Shown: positions 6,637 to 14,084, counted from the stretch's first letter. The stretch is DNA of 18,059 nt from Verrucomicrobia bacterium UBA3761 (GCA_002371135.1 DFGB01000016.1:1-18059), one strand, 5' to 3'. Program-made: numbers and translations. The notes: generated by a model not told the origin, from the sequence alone.

Positions 6637-7554
6637 TTAGAAGTTGAACGAAACGCCGACGCCGCCCCAGACGAAGTCTTTATACTTGCCGTAGTCGGCG
6701 CCGTGCGCGGCCTCGGCGGCGTTGCGCAGATCGGGGTCGACAATGTGGCAGTAGGCGGCCTTGGCGAAGAGTCCGAAGTGGTCGTTGATCTTGTAGTTCG
6801 CTTCGAGCATGAGCTTCATCGTGGCGATGCCGGAGCCAACGCGGTAGCCGTTCTCGGCGTGTCCGTAGTTGGGGAAGCACCAGCCATAGTGGGCGTTGCG
6901 CCAGACGAACGTCGCGGAAGGCGTGAGGGAGAGATCCTCGCAGACTTCAAACGGCTTCTTGGCGCCGAACTCGATGAGGTTGCCGTCGGACTCGTGGTAT
7001 TCATGCACGAAATTCGCGAACGGAATCACGTAGGGGTTGACGAGTTCGACGTAGTGGTTCCAGTCGACCGTGGTCGCGGTGGAGCGGCCCATGTGGTGGT
7101 GGCGGCGGTGGGGGTAGTAGTACCACACCACCGAGGTGCGGTACGCGAGGCCCCAGGTCTGCTCGTCATCAAACCAGAACGTGTATCCCCAGTGCACGTT
7201 GAAATCCCATTCGTTGAACGCCTTGCCGTAGGAATCGCGGCGGCGGTCGGTAAGGTCCGTGTTGCTCCAGACTCCGCCGCCGACATAGCCGAGCGAGAAG
7301 TCGCAGAGCGAGAGGTTGGCGTTCAATTCGGCATAGCCCTGGAGAGTGGGTTCGGGGTTGACGAGCGAGCCGTAGAGCTGGTAGCCGGAATAGAAGCCGT
7401 AGTTGCCGAAGCCCCAGAATATGGGAGAGTCTTCGCTTTCTTCTTCTATGACGGCTTCGTCGGGCGTGACGGCGGAGGGCGCCGCCGGGGCGCTTTCCTG
7501 CGCAAACGACGCGAACGCGGCTGCCGCCGCGGCGGCGAACATCAGTTTTTTCAT
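6637..7554 (-). CDS. Predicted outer-membrane beta-barrel protein
   Basis: This 305-residue protein has a signal peptide MKKLMFAAAAAAAFASFAQE (cleavage near residue 18-19) and then a short Pro/Glu-rich acidic linker (20-43). The remainder shows repeated alternating aromatic and polar strands rich in Tyr, Trp and Gly, for example WGFGNYGFYSGYQLYGS, SLGYVGGGVW, WDFNVHWGYTFWF and FVWGGVGVSFNF. The last residue is Phe preceded by alternating residues, the usual signal for outer-membrane assembly. A His-rich loop PHRRHHHMG lies at 148-156. I do not recognise a specific family. It lies between a uracil permease and a purine phosphoribosyltransferase in the same direction, so a nucleobase or nucleoside channel is a reasonable hypothesis but not shown. 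The start is supported by AAGGAG six bases upstream. Confidence 0.82.
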   Translation of the reverse strand: MKKLMFAAAAAAAFASFAQESAPAAPSAVTPDEAVIEEESEDSPIFWGFGNYGFYSGYQLYGSLVNPEPTLQGYAELNANLSLCDFSLGYVGGGVWSNTDLTDRRRDSYGKAFNEWDFNVHWGYTFWFDDEQTWGLAYRTSVVWYYYPHRRHHHMGRSTATTVDWNHYVELVNPYVIPFANFVHEYHESDGNLIEFGAKKPFEVCEDLSLTPSATFVWRNAHYGWCFPNYGHAENGYRVGSGIATMKLMLEANYKINDHFGLFAKAAYCHIVDPDLRNAAEAAHGADYGKYKDFVWGGVGVSFNF

Positions 7555-7599
7555 GGTTTCTCCTTCTTCTTTTGTGGTGGAACGAAAGTAGTTGGAAGT

Positions 7600-7691
7600 T
7601 AGTCCTGAGTCCTAGACAATCTAGAGATTCTAGAGGTTCTAGACTTTTCAACCTTTCAACTGCGGTCGTGCTGGACTTAGGACTTAGGACT
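7600..7691. repeat. Mixed 7- and 9-base repeat region between barrel gene and uraA
   Basis: Four tandem 9-base units of CTAGAnnnn lie at 7612-7647 (CTAGACAAT, CTAGAGATT, CTAGAGGTT, CTAGACTTT). They are followed by TTTTCAACCTTTCAAC (7645-7660), two inverted GTTGAAAG units. They are framed by AGTCCTGAGTCCTA (about 7600-7614) and the inverse ACTTAGGACTTAGGACT (about 7675-7691), an imperfect inverted repeat of AGTCCTA heptamers. The right arm overlaps the last codons and stop of the uracil permease gene. Confidence 0.85.
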
Positions 7692-9326
7692 GTTTTTGAC
7701 TCCGCCGAAGCGGTCGGCGTCCTTGATGGTGGGCGCGGTTTCCGAGAACGCGAAATCCTTGCCTGGCAGGACCGCGTTGAGGATGATGCCCATGAGAGCG
7801 CCGACGGCGAGGCCGGAAAGGGAAATCTTCATGCCGCCGACGGAGAAGCCGAGCGAGCCGGCCTTGGAGAACGAAATGCCGAGCGTGAGCACGAGGATGA
7901 GAGCGGCGATGAGCATGTTGCGAGACTTGCCGAGGTCCACCTGGCTCTCGACAAGATTGCGCACGCCCACGGCGGAAATCATTCCGTACAGGATGAAGGA
8001 GACTCCGCCTATCGTAGCGCCCGGTATCGTGCCGATGAAGGCGGAGAACTTGGGGCAGAACGAAACGAGAATCGCAAGGCACGCGGCGATGCGGATCACG
8101 CGCGGGTCGTAGACGCGAGAGAGCGAAAGGACGCCCGTGTTCTCGCCGTATGTGGTGTTCGCGGGAGCGCCGAAGAGCGAGGCGAGGCACGTTGCAAGGC
8201 CGTCGCCCAGCATCGTCCTGTGGAGCCCCGGGTTCGCGAAGAAGTTGCGGCCCACGGTGGAGGAGATCGCCGAGACGTCGCCCACGTGCTCCATGATCGT
8301 CGCGAAGGCGAGCGGGAAGACTATCGCGATCGCGCTGACGATCTTGCCCCAGTCGGGATGCGCGAGAAGCGGGAAGACGGTGTTCTCCATCTTGACCGGG
8401 AAACCGATCCACGCCGCGTTCGAGACGGCCGTGTAGTCGATCGTCTCCGCCCAACCGGCCGCACCGAGCGCCACCGCCGCGAGATACGAAAACACTACGC
8501 CCATCAAAATCGGGATGATCTTGAACATCCCCCTCGCGAATATCGAAAAGCCGATGACGCTCGCGATCGCCACGAGCGCGACGAGCCAGTTGGTGTTGCA
8601 GCTGTTGACGGCGACCGGCGCGAGGACTAGCCCGATGCCGATGATGATCGGGCCCGTCACCACGGGTGGGAAGAACCGCATCACGCGCTTCACGCCGCAC
8701 GCTTTCACGAACCACGCCACCACGAAATACACGAGCGACGACGACGCCACGCCGAGGCACGCGTATTGCAGCATCACGCCCTTCGTGCAATCCTCGTAGC
8801 CGGCCGAGCCCGCCAGAGCCGACATCGCGAAATACCCCGCGAGATACGCGAACGACGATCCTAGGAACGCCGGCACGACGCGCTTGGTGACAAGGTGGAA
8901 CAAGAGCGTGCCCACGCCCGCCCAGAGGAGCGTGGCGCTCGGCGAAAGGCCCGTCAAAATCGGCACGAGGATGGTCGCGCCGAACATGGCGAACATGTGC
9001 TGCACGCCGAGAAGCGCCATCTTCGGGACGCCGAGTGTGCGCGCGTCGTAGACGGCGCCGGCGTTGCGAAGCTTGTTCTTGAGCGCGTCGATAGTTTCGG
9101 CGAGGAGGGCGGATTCTCCTTCGTCCACGATTCCGTCGGCCGCAATCGCGACAAGAAGTTTTTCGAGTTTAGCAAGCTCCCCGTCGCTTTCTGCGAACGG
9201 GTGGACAAGGCCTATCAAGGCCTTCGTCTCGTTGATATCCGCTTTGCCGTCGGCAAAAGTGAAGTGGCTCACCGCCGCGAGCAATTGCGACAGCGTCCAG
9301 TCGTCGTACGTGGGATGTCGTTTCAT
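7677..9326 (-). CDS. uraA: UraA-type uracil permease with N-terminal TerB-like domain
   Basis: This 549-residue inner-membrane nucleobase:proton symporter is of the NCS2/NAT family. The permease core starts near residue 100 with VQHMFAMFGATILVPILTG. It carries the key acidic residues of UraA: Glu346 in MEHVGD and Glu395 in the NAT signature TYGENTGVLSLSR. The uracil assignment rests on this similarity and on upp nearby. Residues 1-90 are an extra soluble domain with two loops ADGKADINETKAL (D26) and ADGIVDEGESALL (D64), resembling TerB-like DG-x-x-D-x-x-E metal loops; usual UraA proteins lack it. The gene follows the purine permease by 42 bases. No Shine-Dalgarno is seen: heptamer repeats touch the ATG. 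The C-terminus SPKS and stop are encoded by AGTCCTA repeats. Confidence 0.92.
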   Translation of the reverse strand: MKRHPTYDDWTLSQLLAAVSHFTFADGKADINETKALIGLVHPFAESDGELAKLEKLLVAIAADGIVDEGESALLAETIDALKNKLRNAGAVYDARTLGVPKMALLGVQHMFAMFGATILVPILTGLSPSATLLWAGVGTLLFHLVTKRVVPAFLGSSFAYLAGYFAMSALAGSAGYEDCTKGVMLQYACLGVASSSLVYFVVAWFVKACGVKRVMRFFPPVVTGPIIIGIGLVLAPVAVNSCNTNWLVALVAIASVIGFSIFARGMFKIIPILMGVVFSYLAAVALGAAGWAETIDYTAVSNAAWIGFPVKMENTVFPLLAHPDWGKIVSAIAIVFPLAFATIMEHVGDVSAISSTVGRNFFANPGLHRTMLGDGLATCLASLFGAPANTTYGENTGVLSLSRVYDPRVIRIAACLAILVSFCPKFSAFIGTIPGATIGGVSFILYGMISAVGVRNLVESQVDLGKSRNMLIAALILVLTLGISFSKAGSLGFSVGGMKISLSGLAVGALMGIILNAVLPGKDFAFSETAPTIKDADRFGGVKNSPKS

Positions 9327-9361
9327 TTTGGCTTTAGCATTTGGCCCTTGGCATTTGGCAT
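9327..9361. repeat. TTGGCAT heptamer array touching the uraA start codon
   Basis: Five consecutive 7-base units read TTTGGCT, TTAGCAT, TTGGCCC, TTGGCAT, TTGGCAT on the plus strand. They start at the first base upstream of the uraA ATG (9324-9326). They occupy nearly all of the 42-base gap after the purine permease stop at 9369. No GGAG-like sequence is present on the minus strand, apart from AAGGG within the third and fourth units, about 14-18 bases upstream. Confidence 0.85.
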
Positions 9362-9368
9362 TGCATCA

Positions 9369-11054
9369 TTACATCACCGCATACTTCGCGATGAAGAGGA
9401 TGGTGAGGACATACATGATCCAGTGTATGCGCTTGAACTTGCCTGAGAGGGCGTTGATTATCGTGTATGCGATGACGCCGAACATGATGCCGTCGGAAAT
9501 CGAATACGTGAACGGCATCGCCGCGACGGCGAGAAACGCAGGGACCGCCTCGCCGGGATCCTGCCAGTTGACGTCGGCGCAGGAGGAGAGCATCATGTAG
9601 CCGACGATGATGAGCGCGGGCGCGGTGGCGAAGCCCGGTATGGCGAGGAAGACGGGCGCGAAGACGATCGAGAGGGCGAAGAACGCCGCGGCCGCGACGC
9701 CGGTGAGCCCGGTCTTGCCGCCCGCCATCACGCCGGAGGCGGATTCGACAAACGTCGTGGTCGTTGAAGTGCCGAAGACGGCGCCGACGGAAGTCGCTAT
9801 CGAGTCGGCGCAAAGCGCCCCGGAGATGCGCGGCAGCCGGCCTTCCTTGTCGAGGAAGCCGCCCTTCATCGAAACGCCGATGAGCGTGCCGAGCGTATCG
9901 AACAAATCGACGAAGAAGAACGCGAACATGACGACGAAGAAATCGAGCGTCTTGACGAGCGTCCAGCCGGACTTGACCACCGCGCCGTCCTTTGAAAGCG
10001 TCCAGCCCTCTGGGTTGAAGAGCGCGCCGACGGTGTTGCCGAATTCAGAGAAGTTCTGCGCGAGCCCCTTGACGGAGAAATCGGGATAGAGCGAGAAGTA
10101 GCCTGCGGCGGGGTCCGGGATGTAGATGCCGGCGGCCTGCGCGATCATGCCGAAGCCCCATGTGGCGAGAATGCCGAAGAGTATCGCGCCCTTGTAGCCC
10201 TTGACGAGCATGAAGCCGGTGAAAATCGTCCCGGCCAGCGCGAGGACCGCGCAAATGCCGTGGGTGTGGAACGGGACGTCGGTGAATTTGACCATCGCGA
10301 TGAGCGTCGCCTGGTTGTCGACGATCACGCCCGCGGTCTTCATCGCGATAAGGCAGATGAAAAGCCCGATGCCCGCCGCCACGGCCTTCTTCAGCGGGAA
10401 CGGTATCGCGTTGAAAATCCCTTCTCGCACCGGAGTGAGCGACAGCGCGAGAAACACGACACCCTCGACGAAAACAGCCAGAAGAGCGAACTGCCAGCTG
10501 TATCCCATGCCCAGCACGACGCCGAACGTCAGGAACGCGTTGAGCCCCATGCCAGGCGCGAGGACGAACGGGTAGTTGGACATGAACGCCATCAAGAGCG
10601 TGCCCACCACGGCCGCGACGGCGGTCGCCACGAACACGCCGCCGCGCGGAATGCCCGCCATGGAGAGGATGTTCGGGTTCACGGCGAGGATGTAGGCCAT
10701 CGTCATAAATGTCGTCAGGCCCGCCACGAATTCAGTCTTCACGTTCGTGCGGTTCGTGCCGAGCTTGAAGAGCCGGCCCAAAAATCCCGTATCCGGCGCG
10801 GCCGCCGCGCGTTCGCGCGAGAGCCACTTCAAATGCGCCGCGATGCGGATGGACTCCTCGCCGGTTATCACACCGTCTTCGCGCACTTCTTCGAGTGCGC
10901 GGACGAAGTCCGCCATCTCCTTGCTGGAGGCGGCAAGCGGCCGTGCAAACTCCAGCAATATGGCGGTCTCGGCCTTGTCGACGCGACCGTCTTCGAGGAT
11001 TTCCTTCTCCAGCCGCTTGATCGCGGCCGCCACCTTTTCGTCTGTGATTCCCAT
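9369..11054 (-). CDS. AzgA-type purine permease with N-terminal TerB-like domain
   Basis: This 561-residue inner-membrane symporter is of the NCS2 AzgA subfamily, which imports guanine, hypoxanthine or adenine. The core begins near residue 93 with the diagnostic FKLGTNRTNVKTEFVAGLTT followed by FMTMAYILAVNPNIL. Further family motifs are LAPGMGLNAF, FFFVDLFDTLGTLIGV and FGTSTTTTFVESASGV. Homologues are about 430-460 residues. The extra residues 1-85 form a soluble domain with two loops, EDGRVDKAET (D22) and EDGVITGEES (D60). These align without gaps to the N-terminal domain of the neighbouring UraA-type protein (16 of 47 identical by hand count). The start has a good ribosome site, GGGAG. It is the first gene of the nucleobase cluster. 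Guanine versus hypoxanthine versus adenine preference cannot be read here. Confidence 0.92.
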   Translation of the reverse strand: MGITDEKVAAAIKRLEKEILEDGRVDKAETAILLEFARPLAASSKEMADFVRALEEVREDGVITGEESIRIAAHLKWLSRERAAAAPDTGFLGRLFKLGTNRTNVKTEFVAGLTTFMTMAYILAVNPNILSMAGIPRGGVFVATAVAAVVGTLLMAFMSNYPFVLAPGMGLNAFLTFGVVLGMGYSWQFALLAVFVEGVVFLALSLTPVREGIFNAIPFPLKKAVAAGIGLFICLIAMKTAGVIVDNQATLIAMVKFTDVPFHTHGICAVLALAGTIFTGFMLVKGYKGAILFGILATWGFGMIAQAAGIYIPDPAAGYFSLYPDFSVKGLAQNFSEFGNTVGALFNPEGWTLSKDGAVVKSGWTLVKTLDFFVVMFAFFFVDLFDTLGTLIGVSMKGGFLDKEGRLPRISGALCADSIATSVGAVFGTSTTTTFVESASGVMAGGKTGLTGVAAAAFFALSIVFAPVFLAIPGFATAPALIIVGYMMLSSCADVNWQDPGEAVPAFLAVAAMPFTYSISDGIMFGVIAYTIINALSGKFKRIHWIMYVLTILFIAKYAVM

Positions 11055-11290
11055 GGTTGCTCCCGTTGCGGTTTGGCACTGTAAATAAATAAAATGGTTT
11101 CCCCGGCAGGGACAAAGAAAGTTTCCGATTGCTTCAAGCCTTCCATTTTTTTATCGCAGAGACGCTGAGTCGCAGAGTACGCAGAGGCTTGAAACAATCA
11201 AACAATCGAAAAATTCTTTAAGTTGCAGGCAAAAGTAGACTTTATTTTTTCAACGGTTCCTTTGTGTTTGCCGGCAGAAGATCTACACGC
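11055..11290. other. Intergenic region upstream of the purine permease
   Basis: This 236-base gap lies between the STAS gene stop and the permease start. It holds the CAGAG element at 11133-11193 and an AT-rich stretch (about 11080-11095) that could include a promoter: on the minus strand TTGTCC is followed 18 bases later by TATTTA, a poor -10. I checked by eye for the conserved core of a purine riboswitch and did not see it. Confidence 0.55.
11133..11193. repeat. CAGAG element with TTCAAGCCT terminal inverted repeats
   Basis: The 61-base unit is bounded by TTCAAGCCT (11133-11141) and AGGCTTGAA (11185-11193), perfect 9-bp terminal inverted repeats. Inside are TTTTTTTATCGCAGAGACGC and three further CAGAG-type words. 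The same ends are seen singly at 2561-2569 and 116-124, so this looks like the most complete copy of a small dispersed element. It has no coding capacity. Confidence 0.75.
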
Positions 11291-11584
11291 TCATGCGATG
11301 TCGAGGAACACGGAGAACCCCGTCATGTCCAGGACTTCCCTCACGGTCGGCGAGACCGATGTCAACTGCATTCTGCCGCCTTGCGCGAGCATCGTCTTGT
11401 GCGCGGCCAGGAGGCACCGCAGCCCGGCGCTGCTCATGTAAGGCACCTTGGCGAAGTCGAGCGTCAGTTCTTTCACGCCATCGAGCTGCAACGCGCGTTC
11501 GAGTTCCGGAGCCGTGACAGTGTCGACGCGCCCTTCCAGCGCGAGGATCATCTTGCCGTCTGTTATCGTCTTTGTGATTTGCAT
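11291..11584 (-). CDS. STAS-domain protein (anti-sigma factor antagonist-like)
   Basis: This 97-residue protein consists of a single STAS domain. Its pattern ILALEGRVDTVTAPELERAL (near residues 13-32), VKELTLDFAKVPYMSSAGLR (37-56) and the ending REVLDMTGFSVFLDI is typical of SpoIIAA/RsbV-like proteins. Ser52, just before AGL, is at the position of the serine phosphorylated by RsbW or SpoIIAB-type kinases; the usual preceding Asp is Ser here. Such proteins work by binding an HATPase-type kinase and being released or captured according to phosphorylation. It starts 30 bases after the MATE-HATPase gene, which supplies just such a domain. I chose the ATG at 11584; an in-frame TTG four codons upstream is possible. 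No SpoIIE-type phosphatase or sigma factor is in the window. Confidence 0.9.
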   Translation of the reverse strand: MQITKTITDGKMILALEGRVDTVTAPELERALQLDGVKELTLDFAKVPYMSSAGLRCLLAAHKTMLAQGGRMQLTSVSPTVREVLDMTGFSVFLDIA

Positions 11585-11614
11585 AAAGAGTTCCAAGGTT
11601 GTTTGGCGTGCGCC

Positions 11615-13315
11615 CTATATCTTGAATGCGTTCCTGTTGAAGCCCGTCGTAGTCATATTGCGGCGGGCGGGGAGGATGAGCATCAGATTGGAAACCATGA
11701 ACGAACGGAGCGAAGAGATTTTCGTGTCGGCGTCGGTGAGATTGAATATGGCGCCGTCGTCGCGGACCGTGAGCTGCAGGGAGTCGCCGCCGAACCAGAG
11801 CGAGACTTCGGCGCGGATGCGGCGCTTTGCATTGCGGTCCATCACGACCATGAGGGCCTCTTCGAGCAGCAATGCCGTCAGCGATGCCTTGCGCTCGCCG
11901 ATGCCGCGGCGCGCGGCGAGGAATTTGCCGACCTTCTCCGAAAGCGCGCATATGGAGTCCGGGCCGAGGACGATATCGTAGACGCGAGTGGCTTTCATCT
12001 TGGCGCGGTCCAGGAACGCCGGCAGCGCCCGCACGCCCCACTTCCAGGCCACAAAGGCCGCAAGCGCCCCGGCCGAAACGTATGGCGCGAGCGCAAGCGC
12101 CGCCCAGACGCCAACCTCGCCGAACGCGCACCCGAGCGGCACGAACAGCACCAGCGGAGCGAAGAACATCGAGACGAGCGTGAGCGCGCATGCGAGCGTC
12201 TCGTGCGACTTGAATGTCCAATATGAATTGAAAAGAGACACGAACGCCGTCCCGGCTAGCCCCAGCGAGACGATTCTAACGGCAAGCGCGGCTCTCTCGA
12301 CAAGCCCCGGCTCGTCCAATCCCACCAGCCGTAGCACCAGCGAAGGGAACGCGCACAGCAGCGCGGCTAGGCACGCCCCCTCAATCCCTGAAACCGCCTC
12401 CGCATACCGGAGAATGCGTTTCACGAGCCTGTCGCTTCCTTCTCCGATGTATACGCTCGCGAGAGGCTGCATGGCCTTTGCAACGCCGTCGAACACCTCG
12501 GTGAGCCCGAGGACGACGATCACGACAGAAACGACCGGCAGCACGTCCGGCCCGAATTGCGCGACGCAAAAGAGATTGAGGGCGAGAAAAAGCGCCGCCT
12601 GGCATAGTTTGTCCGAAGAGTCGCCCATGGAACATTTGCAAATCCTGAACGAATCCGCAAGAGAGAAATACCGGACGAAGCCGAGCGAATTAGTCTTCTT
12701 GCGAAAATGGATGCAAAGCACGCCGGCGGCGATTATGTGGCCGGCGGCCGCGCCAGACGCACAGCCCGCGATACCATACTTGAGCGCGAGGACGTATGAT
12801 ACCGCGCAGTTTCCCGCAAGCCGGCCCAGATACGCAAGCGTGCATATCCTGCCGTCGCCGTCCGAATAGCATGCCGAGGTGAGGAGGAATTCGACCGGCG
12901 CCAATATCGCGCACGGGAGAAACCACAGCCAATATTCCTTCACGCCGGCAAGGACCGCGCCGGAGACTCCGAACGACTCCGCCGCCCGCTCCCGGAACAA
13001 CGCGAGAATTGCAAACGCGAAAGCACCCAGCATGCACGCCGTCCACAACCCCTGCGTCAAAATCTCCCGCGCCCTCCTCTGCTCGAAACGCCCCATCTCG
13101 ACCGAATACAGGACGCTCGTCCCCGTCCCCGCAAGCAACGCGCAAAATGCAACCGCCGCCAGCACAGGTTGCATGAGGTTGACCGCCGCAAGAGCGTCCG
13201 CGCCCATCAAATGGCCGCATATGACGCTGTGCGAAAGGCCGATCAAATACTCCGCCGCCATCACAAACGTGGCGGAAGGCAGAAACCTCAGAAACTTGTC
13301 GAGAGCGAATGTCAT
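11615..13315 (-). CDS. MATE transporter fused to an RsbW-like HATPase domain
   Basis: This is a 566-residue protein. Residues 1 to about 435 form a MATE/MOP-type transporter with about 12 membrane segments, including the start FVMAAEYLIGLSHSVICGHLMGADALAAVNLMQPV and an internal second half beginning near residue 240. Residues about 440-566 are soluble and match the HATPase anti-sigma fold: LTALLLEEALMVVMDRN (E485/E486) in the N-box place, LTVRDDGAIFNLTDAD (D519, D520, G521) as the G1 box, and the end GFNRNAFKI. The N-box Asn appears to be Val490 and the glycines of the ATP lid are missing, so catalysis is doubtful. It follows upp by 42 bases and precedes a STAS gene by 30. The substrate is unknown; the coupling suggests STAS binding regulates or is regulated by the transporter. 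The ribosome site is weak (GGAA). Confidence 0.88.
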   Translation of the reverse strand: MTFALDKFLRFLPSATFVMAAEYLIGLSHSVICGHLMGADALAAVNLMQPVLAAVAFCALLAGTGTSVLYSVEMGRFEQRRAREILTQGLWTACMLGAFAFAILALFRERAAESFGVSGAVLAGVKEYWLWFLPCAILAPVEFLLTSACYSDGDGRICTLAYLGRLAGNCAVSYVLALKYGIAGCASGAAAGHIIAAGVLCIHFRKKTNSLGFVRYFSLADSFRICKCSMGDSSDKLCQAALFLALNLFCVAQFGPDVLPVVSVVIVVLGLTEVFDGVAKAMQPLASVYIGEGSDRLVKRILRYAEAVSGIEGACLAALLCAFPSLVLRLVGLDEPGLVERAALAVRIVSLGLAGTAFVSLFNSYWTFKSHETLACALTLVSMFFAPLVLFVPLGCAFGEVGVWAALALAPYVSAGALAAFVAWKWGVRALPAFLDRAKMKATRVYDIVLGPDSICALSEKVGKFLAARRGIGERKASLTALLLEEALMVVMDRNAKRRIRAEVSLWFGGDSLQLTVRDDGAIFNLTDADTKISSLRSFMVSNLMLILPARRNMTTTGFNRNAFKI

Positions 13316-13357
13316 CGGCGTTTCATTCCGGCGGCCGGGAGCCCTCCGGCGTCTGCC

Positions 13358-13984
13358 CTACAGCGTTCCGAAAATCCTGTCTCCGGCGTCGCCGAGACCG
13401 GGGACGATGTAGTAGTGCGAATTCAGCCGCTCGTCCTTCGCCGCGGTGAAAACGCCTACGTCGGGATGGTCTTTCTCGAACTTCGCGATTCCCTCGGGCG
13501 CGGAAATTATGTTGAGGAACTTTATGCGCTTGTAGCCAAGTTTCTTCAACTGAGCCACGGCATCGCTCGCGCTGCCGCCTGTCGCGAGCATGGGATCGAT
13601 GACGATTGCCAGCTCTTCGCCGTTCTTCGCAGGCGGCACTTTGGCGTAGTATGGAATGGGCTCGGCCGTGGTCTCGTCGCGTTGCATGCCCAAAACGCCA
13701 ACCTTCGCGTAAGGCAGGACGTGTAGCATCGCGTCGAGCATTCCCATGCCCGCGCGCAGAATCGGCACGAGGATGATCCGCGGCTCGTCCACGCGCCGGC
13801 CGACGGTCTTGGCCACGGGGGTTTCGATTGCTATTTCGCGCATCTTGATGTCGCCAAGCGCCTCGTAGGCGAGAAAAACCGTGATTTCGTTCACGAGTTC
13901 GCGGAAGAGTTTCGGCGGCGTCGCGATGTCGCGCATCAAAGAAAGACGGTGCTCCAAGAGCGGATGGTTTAGAACTGTATGCAT
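13358..13984 (-). CDS. upp: Uracil phosphoribosyltransferase
   Basis: This 208-residue cytoplasmic enzyme converts uracil and PRPP to UMP and pyrophosphate in pyrimidine salvage. The family marks are all present: ILVPILRAGMGMLDAM (71-86), the PRPP loop IVIDPMLATGGSA (127-139) and the uracil-binding C-terminus YIVPGLGDAGDRIFGT (192-207). The length is normal for bacterial Upp. The start ATG has GAGGAG upstream, and a good promoter lies about 22 bases further. It is the first gene of a transcript that probably continues into the MATE-HATPase and STAS genes. A uracil permease lies 4 kb away in the same direction, so uptake and conversion are both encoded here. Confidence 0.97.
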   Translation of the reverse strand: MHTVLNHPLLEHRLSLMRDIATPPKLFRELVNEITVFLAYEALGDIKMREIAIETPVAKTVGRRVDEPRIILVPILRAGMGMLDAMLHVLPYAKVGVLGMQRDETTAEPIPYYAKVPPAKNGEELAIVIDPMLATGGSASDAVAQLKKLGYKRIKFLNIISAPEGIAKFEKDHPDVGVFTAAKDERLNSHYYIVPGLGDAGDRIFGTL

Positions 13985-14006
13985 AAGCGTCTCCTCGAAT
14001 GAGGAT

Positions 14007-14036
14007 ATGTTATCATAATTTCCGCCGTCTTGTCAA
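14007..14036 (-). promoter_or_regulatory. Promoter of upp
   Basis: Read on the minus strand: perfect -35 TTGACA (14031-14036), an 18-base spacer, and -10 TAACAT (14007-14012) preceded by TGA, giving an extended -10. The upp start at 13984 lies 22 bases beyond the -10, leaving a short leader with GAGGAG. Confidence 0.78.
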
Positions 14037-14084
14037 GGTTGCGCGCGGGCGGCGCCGACCGCATTTCATTCCGTTTTTTCGATC

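Noticed and set aside
6703..7602. Plus-strand open frame of 299 codons opposite the barrel gene
   Set aside because: It is antisense to a gene with a signal peptide, strong ribosome site and barrel pattern; its Val/Glu-rich product has no recognisable domain.
11055..11290. Possible purine riboswitch before the AzgA-type permease
   Set aside because: I could not find the conserved junction and loop sequences of the purine aptamer on the minus strand; the region is mostly the CAGAG element and AT-rich sequence. A covariance-model search would settle it.
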